Assembly (NCBI RefSeq): GCF_001514115.1
Contig: NZ_KQ948468.1
Location: forward strand, 186,001-250,000
Length of the DNA stretch: 64,000 nt
Direction: 5' to 3'
DNA from: Streptomyces olivochromogenes
GTDB lineage: Bacteria > Actinomycetota > Actinomycetes > Streptomycetales > Streptomycetaceae
In this document: piece by piece, positions 55,484-63,913 of the stretch
Position numbering within the stretch: the stretch's first letter is position 1
How the letters are laid out: every line of letters begins with the position of its first letter
Notes under the pieces: model-generated
The model's input: the letters and a program-made list of their open reading frames with translations, nothing else
Told to the model about the DNA's origin: nothing
Database searches by the model: none
Position numbers and translations under genes: made by a program

Positions 55484-56464
55484 TCAGACGAGCGCCCGCT
55501 CCTCCTCGTGCACCCTCCGTGTGTCGCCCCGGATGCTCCGCGCCTCGGCCACCGCGAGCCCCGCGACCGAACCCAGCATCAACAGGGTGCCCGCGAGCGT
55601 CGTCATGGTCAGTCGTTCGCCGAGCAGACCGACGGCCAGCACGGCCGCGCTCACCGGCTCCAGGAGCATGATCACGGAAACGGTCGCGGACCGGACCACG
55701 GCGGCGCCCGCGAAGAACAGGGCGTAGGCCAGCGCCGTGGGGACGGCGGCGATGTAGATCAGCAGGACCAGCACATGAGCCGGTCGGGCCGTGTGCGGGA
55801 CCAGTCCCTCGGCCAGGCCGAGCGGCAGCAGGCAGACGGTGGTGACGGCGAACGTCCACACCGTCGTACCGGAGCCGTCGGCGCGGCCGTCTCGTCCCCA
55901 CCACCGGGTGAGCAGCGTCATCGTGGAGTATCCGGCCGCGGACACGACCGCGAGCGCGACGCCCCAGGGCCGCACCGTGGCTCCCCCGCCGCCCAGCGCC
56001 AGCACCCCGAGCCCGCCGAGCGCCCCGGCGACGGCGGCACTCCCGCCGCGCCCGAGCCGCTCCCCCAGGGTCAGTCGCGCACCCAGGGCGATGAGCACGG
56101 GTCCGGCGCCGAGGGTGACCACGGTCGCCACCGCGAGTCCGGTGGCCTCGACCGCGGCGAAGTAGGCGGTCTGGAAGACGGCGAGCCCAAGGCCCGTGAC
56201 ACCGATCCGCAGCGCCTTGCGGCCGAGCGGCTCCCGGGCGGCCGGTACCACCCGTCGGCGCCACCGCCGATGCCGCGGCAGGCGCACGGCGAGCAGCAGC
56301 ACGAGTCCGCCCGCGCAGCGCCAGAAGGAGAGGGCGATCGGCCCCATGTCACTGGTCCGGTAGACCAGTGACGCGGCCGCGCCCGCGGTGCCCCAGGCGG
56401 CACCGGCGACGATCAGATAGAGGAGGCCTCGCCCGAGGGGCAGGCCGGAAGCAGTATGCGACAC
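55484..56464 (-). CDS. EamA/DMT-superfamily exporter
   Basis: A 326-aa ten-helix exporter. YLIVAGAAWGTAGAAASLVYRTSDMGPIALSFWRCAGG is the first repeat signature and AVPTALAYALFFAGAAVVRSATVSVIMLLEPVSAAVLAVGLLGERLTM the second. The GTG at 56464 has GGAGAG upstream. It is one of a series of EamA genes in this window; a hairpin separates it from the next upstream one. Substrate unknown. Confidence 0.87.
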   Translation of the reverse strand: MSHTASGLPLGRGLLYLIVAGAAWGTAGAAASLVYRTSDMGPIALSFWRCAGGLVLLLAVRLPRHRRWRRRVVPAAREPLGRKALRIGVTGLGLAVFQTAYFAAVEATGLAVATVVTLGAGPVLIALGARLTLGERLGRGGSAAVAGALGGLGVLALGGGGATVRPWGVALAVVSAAGYSTMTLLTRWWGRDGRADGSGTTVWTFAVTTVCLLPLGLAEGLVPHTARPAHVLVLLIYIAAVPTALAYALFFAGAAVVRSATVSVIMLLEPVSAAVLAVGLLGERLTMTTLAGTLLMLGSVAGLAVAEARSIRGDTRRVHEEERALV

Positions 56465-56602
56465 GTGTTTCTCTCCGCGGATACGCGCGGCCGCGCACAA
56501 GGCAGCCGCGCAGAAGTTCGGGAAGGACCACGTCGCAGCCCGTGCCGAGCGGGCAGGGGCGTACGGGAAGGTCCTCGGACTTCTTCTGCGGGCAGCGCCG
56601 TG

Positions 56603-56625
56603 CCACCCGGCACCACGCCGGGTGG
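56603..56625 (-). terminator. stem-loop between two EamA genes
   Basis: CCACCCGGC (56603-56611), 5-nt loop, GCCGGGTGG (56617-56625), about 70 bp after the stop of the upstream minus-strand EamA gene. Probably its terminator. Confidence 0.65.
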
Positions 56626-56693
56626 GAACTCCGCGGGGCCCGCCTCAGGCGGCCGGAGGCGGCAGAACGAGCGTCGAAGGCATGATCAGCACC

Positions 56694-57698
56694 TTAGACG
56701 GCGGTCCCGTGGGCCGACAACTCCCTTTCGGCGCCGCTCCCGCCGCTCGCGACCGGCCCGTCCGAGGGCTTCGAGGGCGCCGACGACTGTGCGATGAACG
56801 CTCCGACCAGCACCACCGCACCGCCGACGATCTGCGGCGCCGAGAGATGCTCGCCGAGCAGGACCCAGGCGAGCACCGTCGCGATGACCGCCTCCAGGCA
56901 GGCCACGACGCCCGCGACCTGCGGGGAGAGCCTGCGCACGGAGAGCACTCCGGTGACGTAGGCGACGACGGTCGCGATCAGCACGATCCAGCCGAGCAGC
57001 AGGGAGGCGGCGACGGAGGTGCCGTTCATGTCCGCGCTGCCCCCGAGCAGCGACCAGTCCATGGTCCAGGGACGTGCGACGACCGTCAGCACGACGGTGC
57101 CGACGAGCAGGCCGTACGCGATGACGCCGAGGGGGTCCGGTGCCTCCTCGCCCGCGTCGCTGCCCTGGTCGGACAGGACGAAGTAACCGACCTGGCAGCA
57201 GGCCGCGCCCAGCGCGAGCAGCAGCCCGACGACGTCGAAGCTCAGTCCGGACCACACCTGGACGACACAGGCGAGCCCGCCGACCGCGAGGACGACCCCG
57301 AGCGCCGCGGCGCGGGTCACGGGCCGGCGCTGCACGAACCGCACCCAGCCGAGGACGAGCGCCGGCGCCAGGTACTCGACGAGCAGTGCGACACCGACGG
57401 GGATGCGGGAGATCGCGGCGAAGTAGCAGGCCTGGACGCCCGCCACGGCGAGCAGCCCGAACCCGACGAGCAGAGCGGGACGCCGCCGTACGAGAGCGCG
57501 ATGGCGCACGGCCAGCGGCAGCATCACCAGCGCGGCGCCCGCGACCCGCAGCCACACCACGTGGAGCGGGTCGAGCCCTGCCTCGATCAGCGGCTTCGCC
57601 GCGACACCCGATCCGCCGAAGGCGACCGCCGACGCGAGCGCGAGGCCCAGCCCGACGCCCTTCCCACGGTTGTCCGGACTGCCCTGAGAGGTATGCAC
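56694..57698 (-). CDS. EamA/DMT-superfamily exporter
   Basis: A 334-aa ten-helix exporter. GLALASAVAFGGSGVAAKPLIEAGLDPLHVVWLRVAGAALVMLPLAV and YFAAISRIPVGVALLVEYLAPALVLGWVRFV are its first half, and VTGVLSVRRLSPQVAGVVACLEAVIATVLAWVLLGEHLSAPQIVGG its second. The start is a GTG near 57698 (VHTSQGS) or 57704 (VPVHTSQGS); neither has a strong ribosome site. It is followed by a disordered C-terminal tail. Substrate unknown. Confidence 0.85.
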   Translation of the reverse strand: MHTSQGSPDNRGKGVGLGLALASAVAFGGSGVAAKPLIEAGLDPLHVVWLRVAGAALVMLPLAVRHRALVRRRPALLVGFGLLAVAGVQACYFAAISRIPVGVALLVEYLAPALVLGWVRFVQRRPVTRAAALGVVLAVGGLACVVQVWSGLSFDVVGLLLALGAACCQVGYFVLSDQGSDAGEEAPDPLGVIAYGLLVGTVVLTVVARPWTMDWSLLGGSADMNGTSVAASLLLGWIVLIATVVAYVTGVLSVRRLSPQVAGVVACLEAVIATVLAWVLLGEHLSAPQIVGGAVVLVGAFIAQSSAPSKPSDGPVASGGSGAERELSAHGTAV

Positions 57699-57750
57699 CG
57701 GCACATGATGACAGGCGAAGACATGAGCGTCACCCCCAATGGCACCTGTC

Positions 57751-58416
57751 TCAATGACTGGACTGGCAGCCCGGGTCACCACCGCCGACGTACGTCTCGA
57801 AGTCGAGGCGGAACTCGCACGCGAACTCGTCCTCGACGTCGAAGGCGTTCTCGATGCGCAGAAGCAGCGTCTGGGCGTCCACGCCGGCCCGCCGCAGGAC
57901 CTCGACGGCCCGCGACTGCGGATCGGTGACGATCGAGGCGAGCAGATCGAGACAGCGGGCCCGTTCGTCACCTCGTCGTTCGGCACGCTCGCACGCGCTC
58001 TCCATGGCTCCGGCCGCCACCGGCGACCAGCCCGCCTCGGCCGCGACCCGCGACCAGTCCGCCTTGGCGACGACCGGAACCGCCCCCGAGTCCTCGACGC
58101 CGCGCTGCCAGCGCAGTCCGTAGCCGATGCTGCGCTGCACGAGATAGCCGAGCAGCCGGGCGACCTGCGGGGCGCCGTCGAAGACGGCGCGCACCTGGGG
58201 GTCGGCCTCCAGCAGTGAGTGCAGCAGATGGGCGGTGTCGATCTGCCGGTCGCCGTCCCGCAGCGCCCGCCTGCGTGCGCCGGAGACCACCGACGCCAGC
58301 TCGGCACCGAGCCTGGCATCGAGTTCCGTGCGGTGGGAGCCGCTCTCGGCGGCCGGTTGCTGGGGGATACGCGGTGGCACAACCCCTACCCCATCAGTCC
58401 CGGCGACCCGGGTCAT
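57751..58416 (-). CDS. orphan Clp N-terminal-domain protein
   Basis: A 221-aa protein containing two Clp_N-like repeats: ARRRALRDGDRQIDTAHLLHSLLEADPQVRAVFDGAPQVARLLGYLVQRSIGYG and AMESACERAERRGDERARCLDLLASIVTDPQSRAVEVLRRAGVDAQTLLLRIE. These are the adaptor- and substrate-binding repeats of ClpA/ClpC, without any ATPase domain. In Streptomyces such ClpC-N-like proteins are common; they may act as adaptors or inhibitors of Clp proteases, which is inference. It lies 52 bp upstream of the EamA gene in the same direction. Confidence 0.82.
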   Translation of the reverse strand: MTRVAGTDGVGVVPPRIPQQPAAESGSHRTELDARLGAELASVVSGARRRALRDGDRQIDTAHLLHSLLEADPQVRAVFDGAPQVARLLGYLVQRSIGYGLRWQRGVEDSGAVPVVAKADWSRVAAEAGWSPVAAGAMESACERAERRGDERARCLDLLASIVTDPQSRAVEVLRRAGVDAQTLLLRIENAFDVEDEFACEFRLDFETYVGGGDPGCQSSH

Positions 58417-58590
58417 CCTCGGTGGGCAGCATCTTCACGTCCCACACAGGGTGGGCTTCCGCGAGTGCGTTCTCCTCCCTACGGATGACTTCGCACCGTT
58501 TCTCCCCCAGGTTCTCCCCCCAGGGCGCGCGCCGCCTTGCTTCGCGCCCCGTGCGCAACCGCTCCGCTTCGGCTCTCGTCCCTCAGTGGC

Positions 58591-58779
58591 ATGGAGAGCA
58601 GGTGCTGGCTGGTGACTCTCCCCGCGGTCGACGGCAGGCAGTACGTGTACCGGGTCTATGCCCCCGAGGATGCGCCGCTCGCCGACCTGTTCTGGGAAGC
58701 GTGGCACTGCCACGACGAGGGGCCCTTCCCGCGCGCGTGGGACCTGTTCGACGCGGCGGTGATACGCCAGGTGGGCTGA
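58591..58779 (+). CDS. small hypothetical protein
   Basis: A 62-aa protein, MESRCWLVTLPAVDGRQYVYRVYAPEDAPLADLFWEAWHCHDEGPFPRAWDLFDAAVIRQVG, compact and without repeats, with high third-position GC. The frame opens 18 codons earlier (58537). No family recognised and no strong ribosome site. Confidence 0.55.
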   Translation: MESRCWLVTLPAVDGRQYVYRVYAPEDAPLADLFWEAWHCHDEGPFPRAWDLFDAAVIRQVG

Positions 58780-58808
58780 GTTCACAATTCCTGACGGTTC
58801 ATCAGTAT

Positions 58809-58837
58809 TGAATGTTCCGAGGGCTGCGGCTACGTTC
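58809..58837 (+). promoter_or_regulatory. promoter of the SRPBCC gene
   Basis: TTGAAT (58809-58814), 17 nt, TACGTT (58832-58837), giving a start site about 45 nt before the ATG at 58890. Confidence 0.7.
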
Positions 58838-58889
58838 CGCGACACCGTAGCTGCGCCGTGCGCAGCGCCTGACACGAAGGGGTGGTCGC

Positions 58890-59318
58890 ATGGCCGAAGT
58901 CAGCGCGGAAGCACGCATCGAGGCGCCTACCGAGAAGGTCTGGGCGCAGCTCACGGACTTCTCCTCGTACGGCGAGTGGAACTCGACCCACACCAGCTTC
59001 CCCAAGGGCGGCCCCGCCTCACTCGAGGTCGGCGGCACCTTCCAGGAGAACATGAAGCTCATGGGGTTCCCGGCCGAGGTCGAGTGGACCATCGAGGAAC
59101 TGGAGCCCGCCCGCACCCTGGCCATCCGCGGCAAGGGTCCGATGGCGGTGACCGTCGCCACCCGCTACACCCTGACCCCCGACGGCGACGCCACCTCGGT
59201 GCGGATCGACGGGGAGTTCACCGGCGCGGCCGTCTCGCTGATGGCGGGCAAGCTCAAGGACTCGGCGACGGCCGCTCTCAACGAATCGCTGCGCAAGCTG
59301 GCCGGACTGGTGACCTGA
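58890..59318 (+). CDS. SRPBCC-fold protein (type II polyketide cyclase/MxaD-like)
   Basis: A 142-aa protein starting MAEVSAEARIEAPTEKVWAQLTDFSSYGEWNSTHTSF, the SRPBCC signature, with an elongated ligand-binding cavity; GGTFQENMKLMGFPAEVEWTIEELEPAR and the C-terminal helix follow. Members bind hydrophobic ligands or act as cyclases/aromatases; no polyketide genes are nearby, so it is probably a general ligand-binding or stress protein. A GAAGGGG ribosome site and its own promoter support it. Confidence 0.87.
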   Translation: MAEVSAEARIEAPTEKVWAQLTDFSSYGEWNSTHTSFPKGGPASLEVGGTFQENMKLMGFPAEVEWTIEELEPARTLAIRGKGPMAVTVATRYTLTPDGDATSVRIDGEFTGAAVSLMAGKLKDSATAALNESLRKLAGLVT

Positions 59319-59365
59319 GTCCCCCACCTGGCCGGGGACCCGCGCCCAGCCCCCGTACATGGACA

Positions 59366-59397
59366 GGCGCCCCGCGGAAACACTTCCACGGGGCGCC
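59366..59397. terminator. bidirectional terminator between SRPBCC and PadR genes
   Basis: GGCGCCCCG (59366-59374) and CGGGGCGCC (59389-59397) extended by GGAA/TTCC inside, an almost unbroken 14-bp stem with a short loop. It serves both convergent genes. Confidence 0.88.
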
Positions 59398-59419
59398 GTC
59401 GGATACCACAGCATGCCCG

Positions 59420-60073
59420 TCAGTCCTCGTCGGCGAGGATCAGGTACAGCTTCTTGCGGGCTTCGTTGATGACCGCCAGCGCCTTGTCGCGCTGGTCCTT
59501 GCTGCCGGTCTTCCAGACCTGGCCGAAGGCCTCCATGAGACCGAAGCCGGCCTGCCGGATCTCGTGCAGCGTCTCCCAGTCGACCCCGCGCCCGGCCTCT
59601 TCCCACGGCGCCTCGGGGCCCGCCTCGGCCGCTTCGCGGCCTTCGTCGGTGAGCGAGAACAGCTTCTTGCCGCCCTCGGCCGCGCTGGCGATGAGGCCCT
59701 CGTCCTCCAGCAACTGGAGGGTCGGGTAGACCGAACCCGGGCTGGGCTTCCATGCCCCGCCGCTACGCTCGGCGATCTCCTGGATCATCTCGTAGCCGTG
59801 CATGGGCCGGTCCTTGAGAAGGGCCAGGATCGACGCACGCACGTCACCGCGCCGCGCCCTGCCACCCGGACCGCCCCGGCCGCCGCGCCGGCCACCCCAG
59901 GGGCCCGGCCCGAAGCCGAACCCGGGGCCGCCGGGGCCACCGCCCGGACCACCCGGCCCGAAGGGCCCGAAAGCCCCGCGCCGCCCTTCGAAGCGGCCAC
60001 GGTCACGCGGACCGGGGCCACCGTGTCGGCCATGTCCACGTTCGAATCCAAATTCCTGTCCTTGGGGACGCAT
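59420..60073 (-). CDS. PadR-family regulator with Gly/Arg/Phe-rich N-terminus
   Basis: A 217-aa PadR winged-helix regulator. The PadR domain runs from ASILALLKDRPMHGYEMIQEIAERSGGAWKPSPGSVYPTLQLLEDEGLIASAAEGGKKLFSLTDEGREAAE, followed by a C-terminal dimerising helix. It is preceded by about 75 residues dominated by Gly, Pro, Arg and Phe (GPFGPGGPGGGPGGPGFGFG), a low-complexity tail. The ATG at 60073 has a GGAG site 8 nt upstream. It probably represses its own promoter and perhaps the divergent phzF-like gene. Confidence 0.87.
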   Translation of the reverse strand: MRPQGQEFGFERGHGRHGGPGPRDRGRFEGRRGAFGPFGPGGPGGGPGGPGFGFGPGPWGGRRGGRGGPGGRARRGDVRASILALLKDRPMHGYEMIQEIAERSGGAWKPSPGSVYPTLQLLEDEGLIASAAEGGKKLFSLTDEGREAAEAGPEAPWEEAGRGVDWETLHEIRQAGFGLMEAFGQVWKTGSKDQRDKALAVINEARKKLYLILADED

Positions 60074-60116
60074 CGCCCTCACTCCATTCGTTCGTTGATC
60101 GGTCGCGATGCGTCAA

Positions 60117-60144
60117 CGATATATCGGAATAGCTCGCCTGACAA
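60117..60144 (-). promoter_or_regulatory. PadR promoter with CGATATATCG palindrome
   Basis: The palindrome CGATATATCG (60117-60126) overlaps a -10-like element on the minus strand, with TTGTCA (60139-60144) as the -35. This suggests autorepression by PadR. Confidence 0.6.
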
Positions 60145-60236
60145 GGCTCGGGAGTCCGGGCAGGTCAGGGGGCCGGACGGCCACGATCGGTCCAGCTCCA
60201 CGGAATTGGCCTTGTCCCGCGGTCCACGCGGGCCGC

Positions 60237-60242
60237 TAGCGT
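60237..60242 (+). promoter_or_regulatory. -10 of the phzF-like gene
   Basis: TAGCGT lies 6 nt before the ATG at 60249; TTGTCC (60212-60217) lies 19 nt upstream. No ribosome site follows, so the mRNA starts at or near the start codon. Confidence 0.6.
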
Positions 60243-60248
60243 CGGGGC

Positions 60249-61064
60249 ATGCGGATTCGAATCGTCGACGCCTTCACCGACCGTCCCTTCACGGGCAACC
60301 CGGCCGGGGTCCTCCTTCTCGACCACGACACCTTCCCCGAGGACAGCCGGCTCCAGAGCGTCGCCCTGGAGGTCAACCACGCGGAGACGGCGTTCGCGCA
60401 CCGCCTCCCCGAGGGCGGCGACGCCGACTGGGCGCTGCGCTGGTTCACCCCCGTCGCCGAAGTCGCGATGTGCGGGCACGCGACCCTCGCCACCGCACAC
60501 GTCCTGCGCACCACGGGCGCCCACACGGGACCGGTGCGGTTCGCCACGCTCAGCGGCGTACTCGTCGCCACGCCCCACGAGGACGGTTCCCTGACGCTGG
60601 ACTTCCCCACCGCTCCGCTCACCCCGGTCGAGGTCCCGGACGGCGTCGCCGAGGCCCTGGGCGCCGAGCCGCTCACGACCTTCGACACCGGCCCGAACAC
60701 CGGCGACCTGCTGATCGAGGTCGCCGACGAGAAGACGGTCCGGGGACTCACCCCCGATCACAGCGCCCTCGCCCGGTACTCCGAGCGCGGCATCATCGCG
60801 ACCGCCCGCGCCGAAGACCCCTCCCAGGGCTACGACTTCGTCTCGCGCTGCTTCTTCCCGAACATCGGCATCGACGAGGACCCGGTCACCGGCAGCGCCC
60901 ACACCGCCCTCGCGCCCTACTGGTCCGAGCGCCTCGGCCGCCCCGGCCTCACCGGCCTGCAGGCCTCCCCGCGCTCCGGCCTCGTCCGCACCGAGCTGCG
61001 CGGCGACCGTACGCTCCTCACCGGCCACGCGGTCACGGTCATCGAAGGCGAGCTCCTCACGTAG
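60249..61064 (+). CDS. PhzF-family isomerase/epimerase
   Basis: A 271-aa protein with the PhzF fold: IVDAFTDRPFTGNPAGVLLLDHD at the start, NHAETAFAHRL with the catalytic-type Glu46, MCGHATLATAHVL and DPVTGSAHTALAPYW, a complete family profile. The real reaction of single PhzF proteins is unknown in most bacteria; no phenazine genes are present. Leaderless start at ATG 60249. Confidence 0.92.
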   Translation: MRIRIVDAFTDRPFTGNPAGVLLLDHDTFPEDSRLQSVALEVNHAETAFAHRLPEGGDADWALRWFTPVAEVAMCGHATLATAHVLRTTGAHTGPVRFATLSGVLVATPHEDGSLTLDFPTAPLTPVEVPDGVAEALGAEPLTTFDTGPNTGDLLIEVADEKTVRGLTPDHSALARYSERGIIATARAEDPSQGYDFVSRCFFPNIGIDEDPVTGSAHTALAPYWSERLGRPGLTGLQASPRSGLVRTELRGDRTLLTGHAVTVIEGELLT

Positions 61065-61089
61065 CGGCGCACGAAAAAAGCCGTACAAA

Positions 61090-61122
61090 AAAGGGGCGTA
61101 CGAGACCTTCGTACGCCCCTTT
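61090..61122. terminator. intrinsic terminator with A/T tracts
   Basis: A 14-bp perfect stem (61090-61103 and 61109-61122) with a 5-nt loop. On the minus strand it is followed by a T-run and, after GTACGGC, a second T-run, a classical rho-independent terminator for the minus-strand CPBP gene. Unusual for Streptomyces, where U-tracts are rare. Confidence 0.93.
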
Positions 61123-61143
61123 CGGACCCGCTCACGCCGCTGC

Positions 61144-61944
61144 TCAGGCGGTCGGCAGCCAGCCCACCTTCCCCGCCAGCAGCGCGTATCCCACGAACGC
61201 CCCGATGTCGAGCAGCGAGTGCGCCACCACGAGCGGTCCGACCCGGCCCCACCGCCGGTACAGGTAGACGAAGACCACGCCCATCGCCATGTTCCCGATG
61301 AAGCCGCCGATGCCCTGATAGAGGTGGTACGAGCCGCGCAGCACCGCGCTCGCCACCAGCGCGGTCCCCGGCGTCCAGCCCAGCTGCCCGAGCCGGCGCA
61401 GCAGGTACCCGACGACGATGACCTCCTCCAGTACGGCGTTCTGCACGGCCGACAGGATCAGGACCGGGTACTTCCACCACACGTCGGGCAGCGCTTCCGG
61501 CACCACGGTCAGGTTGGCGCCGAACCCCCGGGCCGCCAGGTAGAAGGCGATGCCCGTGCTACCGATCACCGCCGCGATCGCGGCCCCCCGCCCGAGGTCG
61601 GGCCAGGGCCGCGTACGGTCGAACCCGATCACACGCAGTCCCTTGCCCTCCCTCATCAGGAAGTGCGCGACCAGGGCGACCGGGACCAGGGCCGACGCGA
61701 TGCCGAACAGCTGCCAGGCCAGATCGAGCCAGGGGCGACCCGGCGCGGCCGAAGCGTTGAGGGTGGCCGCCTGGTCCTTGAGACCCCCCGGTTTGGTGAC
61801 CGACCCGACAAAGCTGATCAGCGCGGACACTCCGCTCGCCCCGAGCGACAGGCCCAGGACGAGCAAAGTCTCGTCCCGGAAAATCCGTCGCGTCAGCCGC
61901 TCCTCGGGAAAGGAATCGGCCACCGACCCCGCCTCCACCTGCAC
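61144..61944 (-). CDS. CPBP-family intramembrane metalloprotease
   Basis: A 266-aa membrane protein of the CAAX-protease/bacteriocin-processing (CPBP) family. Motif 1, EEVIVVGYLLRRL, contains the paired glutamates, motif 2 is SAVLRGSYHLYQG, and motif 3 is VVAHSLLDIGAF. Such proteins cleave within membranes or have scaffold functions. Start GTG 61944 has a GGAGG site 5 nt upstream. The GTG frame extends further upstream without a ribosome site. Confidence 0.87.
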   Translation of the reverse strand: MQVEAGSVADSFPEERLTRRIFRDETLLVLGLSLGASGVSALISFVGSVTKPGGLKDQAATLNASAAPGRPWLDLAWQLFGIASALVPVALVAHFLMREGKGLRVIGFDRTRPWPDLGRGAAIAAVIGSTGIAFYLAARGFGANLTVVPEALPDVWWKYPVLILSAVQNAVLEEVIVVGYLLRRLGQLGWTPGTALVASAVLRGSYHLYQGIGGFIGNMAMGVVFVYLYRRWGRVGPLVVAHSLLDIGAFVGYALLAGKVGWLPTA

Positions 61945-62143
61945 TCCCGCCTCCAGTTGAGTAATCCCGCCGCATCCCCATCTTCGCCCCGCTAGGGTCT
62001 CGAAAGAAGTTGCGAAGATCGTGCGCGACAGGCCGTCGGGTGGACGGACGCCGTACCGGCGTACCTCCCCCTCGCCTTCTGCCTCACAGCCGTTTCTACG
62101 GCTTTCTCGCGACTCCGGCTCATCCAGGGAGGGCACCACCGTC

Positions 62144-63913
62144 ATGGGACGTCACAGCTTGCCCGATGCGTACGGGGCGGGCGCGGCCGACCCCCGTCCA
62201 CGCGCACGCCGCCGTACGGTGGCCATCGCGACGGTGTTGGTGCTCACGGTCGCCGCGGGCACGGCGGTCGCGGTCCGCGGTGGTCTGCTCTCCTTCGGCT
62301 CGTCCTGCCGGGACAACGCCGTACCCCTCAAGATCGCCGCGTCCCCGGACATGGCGCCCGCCCTCAGGGCCGTCGCCGAACACGCCCGCGACCACAACAT
62401 CACCTCCGACGGCCACTGCATCGCCGTGACCGTGACGGCCCGCGAGTCGTACAAGGTCGCCGAGGCATTGAGGTCGGACAACAAGTCCGACGTACAGGCG
62501 TGGGTGCCGGACTCCGCCCTGTGGGTGGACCGGGTCAGTGGTGAGAGCAACGCGACCCGGGTGACCGCGGCGGGCAGCGTCGCCTCCTCGCCGGTCGGCG
62601 TCGCGATGGTCCCGTCGGCCGCGAAGTCGCTGGGGTGGCCCGAGAAGACCTACACATGGACCGAGTTGGCGGGCGCCGCGCTGCGGGACGACCGGCTGAG
62701 GCTCGGTGCGGCCGACCCGGTGCGCAGCGCGGCCGGCCTGCTCGCGCTGACCCAGCTCGATACCGCCGCGGCCACCATCAAGGGAGGTGACACCCAGGCG
62801 GCGGCCATGGCGAAGACGCTCTCCCAGCGCACGTCCGACAGCGACAGCCAGGCCCTGGACACCCTGCCCCGCGACTCCTCCGGCCCCGAGCAGGGCAATC
62901 CGCAGCGCAACCAGGCGCTGATCCTCTCCGAGCAGTCGGCGTTCGCGTACAACTCCTCGGCCCGCGGCGGCGCCGGACTCGACCTCTTCTATCCCAAGGA
63001 CGGGTCACCGCGGCTCGACTACCCGTTCACCCTGGTCGACGAGTCACGGCTGAACACCGACACGAGCCGTGCCGCCCTTCGGTTCATGACGCTGCTCGGC
63101 GAGTCGGACGGGCAGCGGATCCTGGAGCGGTACGGGTTCCGCACGGACGACGAGAAGGTATCGCCCGCGCTGGTCACCAAGGCCGGGGGTCGCGCCCCGC
63201 AGCCGTTCGCTCATGCCGCGCTCGAACCCACCCCGGCGAAGGCGGTCGACGAGGCACTCGGCACGTGGACGATCACCGTGCAGAGCGCCCGGATCACCAC
63301 GGTCGTCGACGCCTCCGCGTCCATGGCGCAGCCGGTGCCGGGCACCGGCCAGTCCCGTATGGACGTCACCAGGGCGTCTCTGCTGCAGGCCCTCGCGACC
63401 TTCACCTCGCAGGACGAGGTCGGGCTGTGGAAGTTCTCCACCCGCCTGGACGGCGACCGCGACTACCGGGTGCTCGTGCCCACGGAACGCCTGGGCGACC
63501 GCAAGGGCAACGGCACCCAGCGGGACAGGCTGTCGGCGGCGTTCAGCTCCCTGTCTCCCGTCCCGAACGGCGCGACGGGCCTGTACGACACCACGCTCGC
63601 CGCGTACAAGGCGGCCACCTCCTCCTATGTCAAGGGGAAGTTCAACGCGCTGGTGCTGCTGACCGACGGCGTCAACCAGGACCCGGGAAGCATCTCGCGC
63701 TCCGCCCTCGTCACCCAACTGCGGAAGCTCGCCGACCCACAGCGCCCGGTGCCGCTCATCGCCATCGCCGTGGGCCCGGACGCCGACAAGGCGGAGGTCC
63801 AGGAGATCGCCAAGGCGACCGGCGGCTCCGGCCAGCAGGTCAACGACCCCGCGCAGATCCACTCGGTGATCCTCAGGGCGATCGTGGCGGCGGGCAACCA
63901 GAGCCAAGGCTGA
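62144..63913 (+). CDS. substrate-binding/von Willebrand factor A membrane protein
   Basis: A 589-aa protein with one N-terminal membrane helix (RTVAIATVLVLTVAAGTAVAV), a substrate-binding-protein-like domain (about residues 60-340), then a VWA domain. The MIDAS metal site is DASAS (389-393) and LLTDGVN with Asp508. Such SBP-VWA fusions are widespread in actinomycetes and may link solute sensing or metal-dependent adhesion at the cell surface; function unknown. GGGAGGG precedes the ATG at 62144. The gene ends 87 bp before the window end, and nothing recognisable follows. Confidence 0.85.
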   Translation: MGRHSLPDAYGAGAADPRPRARRRTVAIATVLVLTVAAGTAVAVRGGLLSFGSSCRDNAVPLKIAASPDMAPALRAVAEHARDHNITSDGHCIAVTVTARESYKVAEALRSDNKSDVQAWVPDSALWVDRVSGESNATRVTAAGSVASSPVGVAMVPSAAKSLGWPEKTYTWTELAGAALRDDRLRLGAADPVRSAAGLLALTQLDTAAATIKGGDTQAAAMAKTLSQRTSDSDSQALDTLPRDSSGPEQGNPQRNQALILSEQSAFAYNSSARGGAGLDLFYPKDGSPRLDYPFTLVDESRLNTDTSRAALRFMTLLGESDGQRILERYGFRTDDEKVSPALVTKAGGRAPQPFAHAALEPTPAKAVDEALGTWTITVQSARITTVVDASASMAQPVPGTGQSRMDVTRASLLQALATFTSQDEVGLWKFSTRLDGDRDYRVLVPTERLGDRKGNGTQRDRLSAAFSSLSPVPNGATGLYDTTLAAYKAATSSYVKGKFNALVLLTDGVNQDPGSISRSALVTQLRKLADPQRPVPLIAIAVGPDADKAEVQEIAKATGGSGQQVNDPAQIHSVILRAIVAAGNQSQG

